Origin: Marasmius tenuissimus
Taxonomy: Eukaryota > Basidiomycota > Agaricomycetes > Agaricales > Marasmiaceae
DNA length: 64,000 bases
Direction: 5' to 3'
Assembly (NCBI GenBank): GCA_029532415.1
Contig: JAQOTA010000048.1
Location: forward strand, 298,001 to 362,000
The notes under the pieces were generated by a model. It was not told the origin of the DNA, searched no databases, and worked only from the letters and a program-made list of their open reading frames with translations. Below are positions 52,812 through 63,890 of this stretch, one piece after another. A program made the position numbers and the translations under genes. The stretch's first letter is position 1. Each line of letters begins with the position of its first letter.

Positions 52812-53999
52812 CACCTCATGGCAGGCGCTCCTCAATCACCACAGATTTCTACTAGCACCGTTTGGGACCCATTCATCCTTGTTTCTGCACCATCATCTAT
52901 TTCATCGCCGCCGGCTTCTGCTTCGCTTGTGTGGTTGTAAATTTGCACGTCTTCAACATATGGCCATTTTTCCACCTAGATCGGGGTTAGCGTTCGTTTG
53001 TCAAGTCAACAACGACAGCCAAGATACGCACTGAAAATAGATGGTGGTCGGAAGGCCTTCAACATTCAGCCGTTACTTGTTTTGATTTCAGGTACAATGA
53101 GCTGACTCCAAGTACGAATGAATGGGGACAAGTGTTGCGTCTCATCAATGCCCATTCAAAGACCCCTGGTGCACATTTGTACCATCCAGAACGATACCAT
53201 ATCCAACAGCTGTACGCTGTACACGTTCCATTGTTGCCGAGTTCTGGTTCACTGAGGCTGCAGTGCTGCGATTCCGGGCATCGCGAAAGGCATCAGACGT
53301 CTTTGTCTGTTAATGGAGAAAGGGGCACAGTTAGTATCGGCTTGCGAGATCAGAGACAACAACGATGGCGACACACCTGAGACCGTCAGAAGGCTGAGAC
53401 TACGAACTCGAAGACACTCGGAGTCGCTGGCCTCTGGAGTCTTTGACAGATAAAGAATCTGACGAGTCAGTTTGAAAAGATGGTACTGGCTCATGCCTAA
53501 TGGTCAGAGTGTCGTTGGACATTGGTGTCGTCCTATCATCCGTCCTGTCTTCGAGTATCCACATTTTGCAGAGGCGAGCGTTCTGGAGCTTGGGAGCGAG
53601 AGTATGCAAAAGTGAAGATTGAAAGTGAGGTAGAAGTCAAAAGATTTGAGAAGAATGAGATGTTTCGTTGAATTTTATTGAATAACAGGCCAACATGGGG
53701 GAGAGGCAGGAATACTAGGGACGTAAGAAAGCAAATTAACTCTGTAAGGATTGTCTGGGGGATTTACGTGTCTGCGACAGGGTTTTTTTTTTTTTTGCAG
53801 CTGAAAATCTCGTCGAAGAGATGTAGCAACTCTACTGTTCGCCGATGGTGGACCCATAGCCATTATGGGAGCTTGAAGAATACTTCTGCGAAGGGTCTTA
53901 TGAGAGGAACCTATGGCAGCAGTTTTGTTGAGTCATATCCCCATTTGGTCTGTGGGACGATCGGCAGGTCAGGATATATCTTCTGGGACCCACATTCCC
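52812..53999. other. spacer downstream of Y3, with transposon empty site
   Basis: Counterpart of 40552-41255 joined directly to 44766-45000. A T-run at 53782-53795 lies at the site where module 2 has the transposon. No gene. Confidence 0.5.
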
Positions 54000-54024
54000 A
54001 CCTTAGGCAGCACTATTACGGCAC

Positions 54025-54086
54025 CGAGCAAGGCCTCGAGGGGGGGTTTTATAGACGTGAGAAAGGTACCTCAAAGGCCCTGCTCG
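54025..54086. repeat. fold-back repeat, copy 1
   Basis: CGAGCAAGGCCTCGAGG pairs with CCTCAAAGGCCCTGCTCG. The same arms occur at 57818-57888 with a TTTTA loop start in both, so they are two copies of one small element. Confidence 0.6.
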
Positions 54087-57000
54087 TCTGCCGTAACCAT
54101 GCACAATAGCTTGCCCATTGCCCACGACGTGCTCGAGTAGCCAGGGCGAGCTTGTCCTTGACTCCCGAAAACCTTCTCAGCAGCGTGCTCCATCATCAGC
54201 GGTGGAGTAGGTCACTTTTTCATCCTGCTCTCACATCTATTGCCACTCCAAGAGAATCTCTTGCGTGCACATCCTGGTGAAAATTACATCCAGAGCATCA
54301 CAGTGCGTACAATCCCCTTTGTTAATAAGATTCTTATAAGAACCTATCTGATCTACGCGTGTATTTCTCCGACTTGGACAGATAATCGAACAGTTGCAGC
54401 GCTGCACAGTGCACAGAAATGTGCTACGAGCAGCTGTCGTCACCCATAAGAACCCGTCTCCCGACTCAAATTCAACGTACATTTTATCAAGAACGGTTCA
54501 GAAAGGAGAAGGCGGGACTGGGCTGGGCGTATCAAGCCAGGATAAGCAGTAGAAGATGTGTGGTGCAATTGGGGCAGGAAATTTGGAATAAACCAGGTAG
54601 GCTTTTGCTTGTTCCGTACCCTGGATATATATATTATAATACAGAGTACGAAAAATACTAGGATCTACATCATGATACTCGAAATTGCAAGGGAAGATAG
54701 AACAGAGCAGAGGGGGACGGAATGTACCTACCCATTGAGGGTAGACATAGGTTATGCAATTTGCGTCGGGTAGGCAGCGGGTAGGCACAAAAGTAAGCTT
54801 TTTGTCCTAGATCTGTTTTTCTCAGTTTGACTCTTTAGCATCTTCTACGAGACGCACTAAACAGCGGAAACAGTGCATCAGCGGCACAAGAAATATACCC
54901 TTCACGACTGTGAGTCTCAGCTTCTATTTTTTGTTTTGCTCATTCGATGTTCCTGCTCAATTCTTCTCGGTGATAAGTGTACATAGGTTGCGAGATAGAC
55001 CACGGTGCCTCTTACAGGACTGAATCACACAGCAGTAGACTGTTGGCTATGGAACAGGCACATTGGGGCAACAATCCGGACTTCAGCCTTCAGGCAACGC
55101 GTCTGGCGACAAAGTTGGAGTAAGGGACAGGAAGCATTTGATATAATGGGAGAATAGATCTGTCGTGAGTGATGTAGCGGAACGGCGGCTGACACTGGGT
55201 AAATTCCACCCTTCGCGCAGGTGCGGCTCAACCTCTTCAGTCCTACACCATTCTGCTGACATATTGTAGTTGTTTTCTCGTCGCTTGGCCTTACCCCGGC
55301 ACTGGAGAATGATAAGATAGCCCTCTGGCCTTCCAGTGACCGACGTCTCCACACCAACGTCACTGAGTATCTTAACCTGGCACTCCGTCCTTTATTTCAT
55401 ACCCATGGAACCGGTATTCATTCTTGGACGGACAATGTGGTCGCTGTTCTGTTATCACATCCCGCAGTACTTGCTCATTTTTACCATTGTCCAACATTCA
55501 AAAGCCAACGTCCACCATTCCATCCCACAACCGGATACTTCTGATTCACCTCCCGACTCAAATTGTCCCGAGCGTTCTCCTAGCCTATTGTATATACTGT
55601 TTTACTATACCGTTTTACTGCCTTATGGCCGTCCACTGGCATCTTCCATGTATGTTACTCTATCGGACCACTAATGCCATCTATGTTCTCTGAATGAAAA
55701 GCCAACTGGCCTCAAGACAATCTGTAGAACTGACAAGTCATACCCCGCCGGCTTCAACAAATCAGTCGGTCGGCGGGATGTACTTGTGTTCTGAGAGACC
55801 GGTTAATTGGGTTCTCAATTAGCCGGAAATATAACGAAAACATAACCGCTCGAATATGTCTCCATCCCCGCCGTTTTTACCTCCCAAAATTGTAGATCTC
55901 AATCTATGACTACAATGGATCAACGTACCAAAAAACTGTGGTGGGTGGGTGGGTGGAACCTCCCAAGTAAAAAGTAACGCAACCTGGAAACGTCAAAACC
56001 CTTCATACTCGTGTTCAACCGCTTGCCACCATCATCCCAACCTCGATATGCTCCTGCCCACAAGTCTATCGCTAAAAATTCCTCAACAATGATTAAGAGG
56101 GCCATTAGAATAAATATACGCCACGTTTAAGGTATCTAGGACGGTCTATAGGACAATCACCAAGTATATGCGACGTTGCAGAGACTAAAGACCGACTACT
56201 TTTAAAGTCAAAATGCATCTCGTTCCTCTTAGATGTCTCGATTGTCCTTAAAAAAAGTATTAATAGCAATTAATGTCTCCCTTTACTACCGCCTACGGTC
56301 CCTAAAGACATCAAACATTGAGAATACCGTACCAAACCCGCAAACTAGTACGAGCAGGCCAGAGATTCTGACTGAATGATCGTCTCGTCGCTCACACAAA
56401 TTTCGCTCGGTGCTTGAACCTTCATGAAATGACTGAAAGCTCATAATTAATAGTTTCAGCAACCACAATCAAGCATCTGGATCAACGGAACATGATGGAC
56501 TTTAGACATCAACTTGCCCCGCGAACTTCATATTCCTCGCATCATCAATGGCTTCCAACATCGTCAATTCCCGTTCACCCTAGAACAAAGTAGAATTGAA
56601 TACATTGAATCAGCATCTACCGGCTTGGGGTCGCTAAAAGTCCATCAATGCATATCGGGTAAGTCTCGAATGCACTTTTTTGTGGTGTTGAGCTCAGTGG
56701 TGCATGCAAAACTCGCGTTGTCACTTTCCATATGCTCAGAAATCACTTTAAGTCGCAGTGGGCTCGTTCACAGTCTGGATATCACAGTAACTGTTGTAGT
56801 AGAGGTGATAGAGGCAATAGATGACAAGATTGAGGCAAAAGACTCGACCATGCTTGCCGAATCTCTATACAGCTCCAGTTATCTGAGAACCCAACCTCAA
56901 GTCCACACTCGTCACTTGATTATACTTGCATGCCATCCACTGAAATCCTTGGTGCCCCCGGCCGAGATCGAGCCGCTAAGACCAGTTAAATCAAAGTCCT

Positions 57001-57321
57001 ACCCAATGCCCCTAGATCTTCCCGCTTGTTGCTCTTTCCTCACGCCCAGATAGGACCATTCTCCCAATTTTCGCAATCAATAAGGAGAAAAGGACCAGAT
57101 AAACATTAGAGACCTAAATCCTACACAGGATTCACATATATATATCAAGTTTCGATTGAGACTCGTGTGAAATAACCTGCAATAGTGAACAAACTCGTAA
57201 CGCGGGTGGCACCATCCTTCCTCAAGTTGCGCAGTTGATGAGCAAAAAGCTCGATGGTCAGGACTCGGTCGTAAACACCCATATTGAGTAGAATGCATAT
57301 CAACTTTCAAGTAGTTCTCTA

Positions 57322-57600
57322 TCAAAGTAGGCCTGATGTGTAAACTTGTCGCACATCTATTGTATGTGGAACAAACACGGTAGAAAAGCCGGTAGTGTCG
57401 GGAATGTATCCATCTAAAAACCTGCGCGGCCCACGAGGTGCAACAACCTGGGTTGATTGGCCCCAACATACGTCTAAAATACATGCAAGTGATTTATCAC
57501 GGAAGTAGCAATCTATCAGGAGACGTCCATTGAACGTATGGGATTGGCGAGCAGCATCCAGCCATTGCTCGGGCTGCGAGTAACCTGTATAGATTGAAAC
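57322..57600 (-). CDS. unrecognised exon-like frame (uncertain)
   Basis: After an acceptor (TCTATACAG), the reverse strand reads YSQPEQWLDAARQSHTFNGR, CYFRDKSLACILDVCW and FSTVFVPHTIDVRQVY, ending TTTGATAG. Its composition looks like globular protein, but no start or partner exon was found and no family is recognised. Confidence 0.25.
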   Translation of the reverse strand, partial: VSIYTGYSQPEQWLDAARQSHTFNGRLLIDCYFRDKSLACILDVCWGQSTQVVAPRGPRRFLDGYIPDTTGFSTVFVPHTIDVRQVYTSGLL

Positions 57601-57817
57601 CTGCACAGTGCACAAAGAGCGAAGATCCCGGTGAGCGGGACTTGATGTAAATTTAAAGTATGTTTTAGGGAGTCATCTAACATGCAAAAAATTAATACGT
57701 GCCAGGAAAATTTGGTCGACGTGCAGGACTGGCAAACTGGTGCCAGACCCTGCTGATTCCCGCACAACCCGCGAGTAAGCTGTGCGAATTGATGGGATTA
57801 TGATGAACCGAGCACGG

Positions 57818-57888
57818 CTGAGCAGGGCCTTCGAGGTGGGTTTTACATGTCATTGTCAATCAAACCCCCCCTTCGGGTCCTGCTCGGC
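57818..57888. repeat. fold-back repeat, copy 2
   Basis: GCTGAGCAGGGCCTTCGAGG pairs with CCTTCGGGTCCTGCTCGGC across a 30-base loop. Related to 54025-54086. Confidence 0.6.
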
Positions 57889-58220
57889 TAGGCACAAGTC
57901 CTGCCTGGGCTGCACATTCCGGATCCTGGGACGATTGTTGCAAAACTGGCAGCTGGCCGGCAGCGTTAGAAGGCGCTAGAGCCTACTATAGCGTCTAAGA
58001 CGGTGAGAGTAAACCGATCCATCGATCAAATCATTGAAATCAAGAACAAGGTGATTAGATGGGATAAGACCCCGAATACCCCCCTCCCTTGCCTGGATCT
58101 ACGAACCGTCGTACGTGCTCACATTGACTCTTCCCCACCCACTCCTACTCTTCAAATGGCCCAAAATGACCGAGGAAATGTCAGAGATGTGCCTGTTGGA
58201 CGCCTCCTGATACAGCAACG

Positions 58221-58622
58221 TGTACATTGATGGTTCCATTGCCAACGGTGCGGCTAACTCATTCTCTTCACCCTCGACTTTAACGACTTACCATCTTCAT
58301 TGTCCACTAGGATCGCTGCATGAGGGCCAGCGCAGCTGCGGAATTTCCAGAGAAAACCAGGTCAACGTCGCGGTCGTCATGCTGGATGCAAATCTGGCTC
58401 TTTCCTCGTGGTCTTCTCGCTCGCTCTTTCTGGGCTGTTGGACACAGCAATCAAGATAAATCGTTTCCAAGTAGTACCAGAAAGCAATATAGGTGGACAG
58501 GCGACAAAGTATTCGATGCGGAATACCCGTGGAATGGCATGTAGTAACGGTAGCGGATGACGAGCATGGTGGTCGACGATGTTGGTCAACGCTTTCGAGA
58601 AGCGGCAGCCAACTGAATGACC
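58221..58622 (-). pseudogene. conserved frame-broken stretch after X3
   Basis: The reverse strand has MTNIVDHHARHPLPLL, RVFRIEYFVACPPILL and KRFILIAVSNSPERASEKTT in one frame, and GFLWKFRSCAGPHAAILVDN in another, ending at donor GATG|GTAAGT (58303). Equivalent to 31900-32227 and 45085-45351. It is truncated by the 4.2-kb block. Confidence 0.35.
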
Positions 58623-59304
58623 TTACACACTCGTAGATAAAGACGATTCTCTTGCACGGAAGGTACGTTCTCTCCCTTGTATTTCGAGCTAGATCGGATT
58701 TTTTTCTGAATCTTTTTCGCCATTAGGTATGGAGAAGCCCACGCACCATCAGATCGTACTTCAACTACAACAGCAACGCATGGCAAGTGTTCACGCGCTT
58801 CAACTGGAGCCATTGGAAGATAACCCAAGCTGGAGGCTTTGCTCTATCCGGCTCGGCGGCACCCCTCATCTTGATCTGGCGCACCTCCTCATTACATCTA
58901 CATTGAGTTCAAGTCAGCCATGCGGGAGGTTCAGATGATTGTTTTCGGATGTAGAAAGAAGTTTTGCAGAGATTTGTGAGGTAGAAGTCAGTATTTCCGG
59001 ACGCAAGGTATGCATGAACCTACACCTACCTCTGAAGCCTACGTCTAAATGTCTTTGCAGAACCCCCCAGCAAATTCCACTCACGACTCATGTTACCCTT
59101 GATCAATCCGTCAATGCCCTTCGCCGAGTCTTCCAGATCCTCCACAGCGTAGGGAAAGAACCATTTTCCGGCCGCTGCTGCAGCGACGATGACCAACACT
59201 CCGACCAACCCCAATCTGGCCAAGAAACCGTTACCGGAGTTACTGGACGCCTCAGCCTTCTCAGCCACCTCCAGAACGGATATCTCGGGAGTCAACACTG
59301 ACAT
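58623..59304 (-). pseudogene. X3, small membrane protein with a late nonsense codon
   Basis: Exons 59030-59304 (275 nt), 58747-58897 (151 nt), and the last ending TAA 58623-58625. It starts MSVLTPEISVLEVAEKAE; membrane segment LGLVGVLVIVAAAAAGK; W-F-F-P-Y-A-V-E-D-L-E-D; helix AKGIDGLIKGNMSREWNLLG. Exon 2 reads CNEEVRQIKMRGAAEPDR and FQWLQLKRVNTCHALLL, then TAG (58765-58767) where X1 has CAA Gln; LKYDLM and exon 3 LEIQGRERTFRARE remain open. The loss is about 28 residues from the C-terminus, so partial function is possible. Confidence 0.65.
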
Positions 59305-61849
59305 TGCTCGGTCGATATGCTTCGAGCTGGAACTCAGGATGCTGAGCTGCGGTATCGAAATGCGGCTGTGGACGTTAGTTATGGCTGCTTGGACTTTCTA
59401 GCTGGATTTCCTACCGAATTATGTGCCTCAGAGTCGATATCGAGTGCTCGCAGGTGCTGAGGTCGACCTTACTGTCGAGCTCGACGAGTATCATTTGGTT
59501 TCAAGGATGTGCAGACCTTTTGTGTCATGTGCCTACTCTGATGTTGACGCCGTGTACATACATAGACGCTTGAATTAATATATATTCTATCTTCCTCTCT
59601 CTTGCCCTCGTGCGTTATGTGTACCGTGTGCTCTCCCCTGACATTGGTGTCAGTGTTTCATTTGAAAAACTCCTGACAAGTTAGAGGGGCTGTTAGTGTC
59701 ACACCTCGTCACAGGCTCTTCGTCCCGACCACCATGTTCAATTTTTTTGTCCGTCGATACTGACGACGATGGCCAGTCTGGAAGGCCACCTCTACCACTC
59801 GCTCTCAGTCCATCTCATCGTCTATTTCTGCTACTTCCAAGCTCTAATTTGTCTACCCCATCAACCTATTAACCACGGACTCGTCTACGTACTTGGAGAG
59901 CTTAGTCTATACGGATCCATCTCGAGGAATGGCTGACGACGAAGCTCTGGTTACTGAGGGAGTTTTTTTGTCATGTAACGAATGGGGTTCTCGCTCTACG
60001 GTTCAATGTTCATCGTGGGTCTTTCCGTTCTGCCTTTTTTCTCTCTCTCACTAAAAAAAAAGTCGAGGTCGACGTCAAGTTGGAAACCCCGAAGGTCCTT
60101 TTTCTTGTCTTTATGCCTACAGCCTTGAATCTTGGAGCTAGCTACGATGCTGGCCACAAGTTTCTGCTCAATCATGGAATAGCCTGCGAGTGTAGGCTTG
60201 GGTGAGAAGGGATCGGGATTAGAGGAGTGGATAGCAAGTACTCGATGTTGAGCCATGGATACTTCGTCTCGCAAGGGCCAAAGTTCTGCCTGTTCGTAGA
60301 AACCTCACATGTTAGGACGCTCCCGCTCGACGAATCTCAAGTTCCCTTTCATCACACGGCACACCTTGATCTTCCTCTCCCATACAATCCCAGAGTTCGC
60401 CAAATGCTTCCCGGGATCTCGAAGCCAGGTCATCCGCACGAATAAATCTGGAATTACGTCGATGGACTTTGATTGGGATGCGGTCGAATTCAATATCGAA
60501 CGCCTCGCTCGGGATACAGGAAGTTCGATGCGACGGACATGATGGTACTTGTAACGATATGTTGTGGGGGATGTCTCGGGTTGAATACCTTGTGCTTACC
60601 ATTGTCTCGCTGGTTGAGTCTATACTGGCGCCAAATTATCTGCGGACACTTGAAATTTGAACGGAATTGGCCACCAATGAAGAGGCCACGGGTCCAGACC
60701 TAGGCAGGAAGTAATGGGAATGGGAGTTGAAAGAGCGAGCCAATGGCAAGGACTCGAAGTGAATCTTTGGCCTTCGGTGGTGTTTCGGGCCACATAACAA
60801 GTACTTCGTCGACACGCAAGGACCATTCTTCAACGACCCGCAATATCATATACATATTCTTGAGTCTGACGGTGTCCAATCAGTCCTCTCGAGTTCATGC
60901 AATTGCGAAGCTCCTTACTTGGCCGTTTTCGTCGCTGTTCTCTCAGTCTACAACTCGCAACACAACATTTCTCTCTCCTAACTCAACCCTCTCACGATCC
61001 CCAATCCAGATTATCCTGACGAATCAAACGGAGATCATATCGATGGTCTTGCACGGGGTGGGCCAACTTTTTTTAGCGGCCGGCACAGACGTAGGCCCGA
61101 CCCCATGGGTCAGATTCAACAAAGGTCCCGCTCGCGATACAGAGAGTCGTGGTGATACTAAACTTAGAACGATCCATCGGGGAGGATGTTCCCAGAGGAA
61201 TTTCTGCGGAGTGTACCTCGCGCTTCCGTTCACCTAGCACTAGCTATCTTTGTCCTGGCACCGTGGTTGAGTTGATGACTGCTGTAGTACACTCACACAT
61301 CCATATGGAACCAACAAAGGCAAGACAAAACAGCGAAGAACTTAGGATCACGAGAGGACTGAGGGTCCTCGGTTTCCTTCTGAATCGCCAGGCAGTTCGC
61401 TCCTTTGCTGTTAGATCAAAAGAAGCCGTGGTTAGGTCGCGATGCCGCCGATGCGCGGCGGAATCTCGGTTAGGCCTTGGTTTGGAAGACTTGTGAGTCT
61501 TGTTCTTGCTATTCCTGAGTGCTGAGTGGTGAAACGAATCCTCTATCCAGCTATGCCTTTGAAACAAGAGCCTTCCTCTTCACTGACCAGTAAAGTCCCA
61601 TTATACATTCACGTCCAGAGTGGTAGTGTTCGGTGGCACTCGTTCTCCTCGGGGTCGAGTACAAGCTCCCACTCCGCCACTCCCAAACATTGAAGCTTCT
61701 AGGCTTGAATGTTTGAACGTTATTCTAGGGCGTAAAACCAATCGGACGTGCGCCGAGGCACAGTGGCTTTACACTGTTCGGATACGATGGCACATTAATT
61801 TGACATCCTTCGATATGTGTGTGCCACCAGCGAGCGGTGTGCACTTTAG
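59305..61849. pseudogene. decayed conserved spacer of module 3 and partial extra copies
   Basis: Counterpart of 32912-34300. A shifted remnant of the short forward frame is at 59733-59935 (DSSTYLESLVYTDPSRGMA). A stretch with ATAACAAGTACTTCG near 33875 recurs twice here, around 60231 and 60796, so the tail of the module seems duplicated again. No intact gene. Confidence 0.4.
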
Positions 61850-61955
61850 GCACTTGTGACAGGTGCCGAAGGCCTAATTTCCCGGCAGTTCTTAGTACCC
61901 TTTCTCATGTACAAAGAACTCCCCTCAATTAGGCCTTCAGCGCCTGTCACAAGTA
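61850..61955. repeat. inverted repeat, 29-bp arms
   Basis: CACTTGTGACAGGTGCCGAA then GGCCTAATT is repeated inverted at 61926-61954 with three mismatches. The roughly 48-base interior has its own palindrome (AGTTCTT..AAGAACT). A small fold-back element in non-coding DNA. Confidence 0.75.
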
Positions 61956-63244
61956 CAATTAGGGTTTCGTAACCTATCGCTAGTGCTGCCTAATGTGAGT
62001 CCCCCCCAAAGAGAACCATCATAATGATGATTCGTTCGCCAATAGGGAGAGCCATCAGCTGTTGAGTCTCCGTTTTGCCTCACCCAGACTCTGGGAGCTT
62101 ATCATCTAAGACCCAGGGCCACATTATCTGAGCAGCCGACTGCTTCTCTCACTGAACCGCACCGAAATGTGGGGGCGAAGTTGGACTCGGCAAGCTCCGA
62201 ATGCAAACTCGCACGCTCGACCTCCCGATCCTTACACGCTGCCCTCCCATGAGTTGGTTACCACTAAGTGTCGACGTGTAATCAGACCGTTGAAGGTCAC
62301 AATGGCTTTGTAGATTGGTGAATCGGAGGCTGGCGTCAGCGTATTCGCGTCGGCGTCATGCTCTAACTATCGGTAGGTATGTATTTTACAGCGCAACAGG
62401 TCCTAGATGATTCGGCGGGTTATACGATATGCCCCGGAGCCTCGACACCCCACCAGATACCAGAAAAGCCATGTTATGTATCATTGTTACCTGAGGCGCT
62501 CGTCCTGCGGCGGGATGACATGTGCTTCCAGAGGCTCCCACCATAACACCCAGTTGCTTCCCTCAGTATCGACCGGCTGACCACCAAGGTTGTGGGAAGG
62601 TTTACGAAGGGAAGAAGTCCGTCGGTGGACTGATCGCTTTGCCGATGTGGTAAGGCGGGCTTTGTTAGTGATGCACTAGAATATTGAGGCAAAACTTGAC
62701 TCTTCCATAAACAAATGACCGGGATCTGGGTCAAAACATTGGAAGTTGCTTCCGCCGGTTACCGGGAGGCAGATGTGGCGGGGAAGACTCTTACATCGAC
62801 TACGAACTGTCAAGGATCCTGAGCTTTAGGGACTAATCCCGTAGAGTATGTTAGGGATATCTCTACCTGGAGGTCCAAATGTCTGTCATTTTCCGTTTCA
62901 GTGTTGGCAAGATAGAGCATCAGGAAAGTCGTGTTGTGGACCAGTTTTGCGCTCACGCCTCACCATACTCCAAAACGTTAGATTACAAACATCCTATGAC
63001 TTTTTTTTGCATCGTGGACAAGTGTGATAGATGTTTCTGTGCAGCCACAATCTTTGCCACACTGACTGGGGCGCGGAGCTATCACCGATTGGTCCATATG
63101 ATAGAATCATTATCATGTACTGTGGGCCGTTCATGTCTCTCTGCAGTCACTCGTGTGAACACGAGAAGACAAACAAAGCACAGAAACCGGCATGAACGAG
63201 GAGATTCTATAGTTGTAACCAGCACTGGTGAGGGAGCCTTCGAG
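61956..63244. other. intergenic, nothing recognised
   Basis: Only short unrelated open frames. It should hold the upstream control region of the secreted-protein gene. Confidence 0.5.
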
Positions 63245-63250
63245 TATAAA
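63245..63250 (+). promoter_or_regulatory. TATA box of the secreted-protein gene
   Basis: TATAAA in GAGTATAAAAGC, 60 bases before the ATG at 63310. This spacing is usual for strongly expressed fungal genes. Confidence 0.6.
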
Positions 63251-63309
63251 AGCTGCCATGTATCGGGTGTTGAGACCAAGTCCTCGCAAGGATATCAAGC
63301 CTACTTGCA

Positions 63310-63890
63310 ATGCAGTTCAGCAAGCTCTCTGCTCTTAGCTCTGCCATCGTGCTCGCTCTCTGGGTCGTGGATAGTGGTAGTGCTGCCGCTGTAAGTGTCT
63401 GACTTTGTTCGCGCTCACCGTCCAAAGTTTGATCCTCACTCTGCCAAGGTCGCTGAAAGGGACAATAGCTATCTCGTCAGTTTCCAGGCTCAAAAAATCT
63501 TACACTGGACGTCTACGTTGCTGACCATGCTCTCTATTCTAGGCGACTGCCAATGAGATCTACGACTGGATTGCCACTACCGATGCCGACCTGACCTTCA
63601 TCGGGGACCCCATTGACCTCACCAAACGGGCCCCCTTGAACACTATGGTTGTTTACTGTAGCCAAAGGACTCAGAATATCTGCGGTGGCGCATGCACCGT
63701 CTACAATGGTAACGCCAGGTGTCTTAATGCCCCAAACACCAACTGCTTGAGGGCCACCACCAATGTCGGATTCTGTGATCGGGCTGGATGTGGCGGAAGT
63801 TGCAACCAGTACTCCTCTTGCGGGACGAGGCTGGATGGAGGATTTTGTTACACTCCTGGCACTAGGTCCATTAACGTTCCGTTCACTTGA
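63310..63890 (+). CDS. small secreted cysteine-rich protein (151 aa)
   Basis: Three exons: 63310-63390, 63449-63475 (27 nt), 63543-63890, all GT-AG. Residues 1-27 are a signal peptide (MQFSKLSALSSAIVLAL... ending SAAA). A propeptide follows and ends with L-T-K-R, a Kex2-type cleavage site, before APLNTMVVYC. The mature part of about 80 residues has ten Cys: V-Y-C, NICGGACTVYNG, RCL, NCL, VGFCDRAGCGGSCNQYSSCG and GGFCYTPGTRSINVPFT. An even number of Cys fits disulphide bonding outside the cell. I recognise the general class of fungal small secreted proteins but not a named family. A TATA box lies 60 bases upstream. No lesion. It could be an effector-like or cell-surface protein; this is inference. 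Confidence 0.85.

Larger units (their letters stand above)
54000..58220. other. 4.2-kb block absent from module 2, origin unknown
   Basis: Module 2 runs directly from TCTGGGACCCAC (44976) to ATTGTCCACTAG (45080); module 3 has about 4.2 kb between the same marks. It holds two fold-back repeats (54025-54086, 57818-57888), an open forward frame 55336-55674 (reading FILGRTMWSLFCYHIPQYLL) and an exon-like reverse frame 57322-57600. No transposase or reverse transcriptase was recognised. Confidence 0.5.
48427..60650. repeat. tandem module 3 (all three genes damaged, several insertions)
   Basis: Same F-box / Y / X order. Lesions: TGA in F-box, splice-donor loss and TAG in Y, TAG in X. Insertions: 50476-51034, 51047-51657 and about 54000-58220. 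Confidence 0.7.

Noticed and set aside
55336..55674. Forward frame as a reverse transcriptase or transposase exon
   Set aside because: No catalytic motif was seen and no paralogue is present; left as unrecognised.
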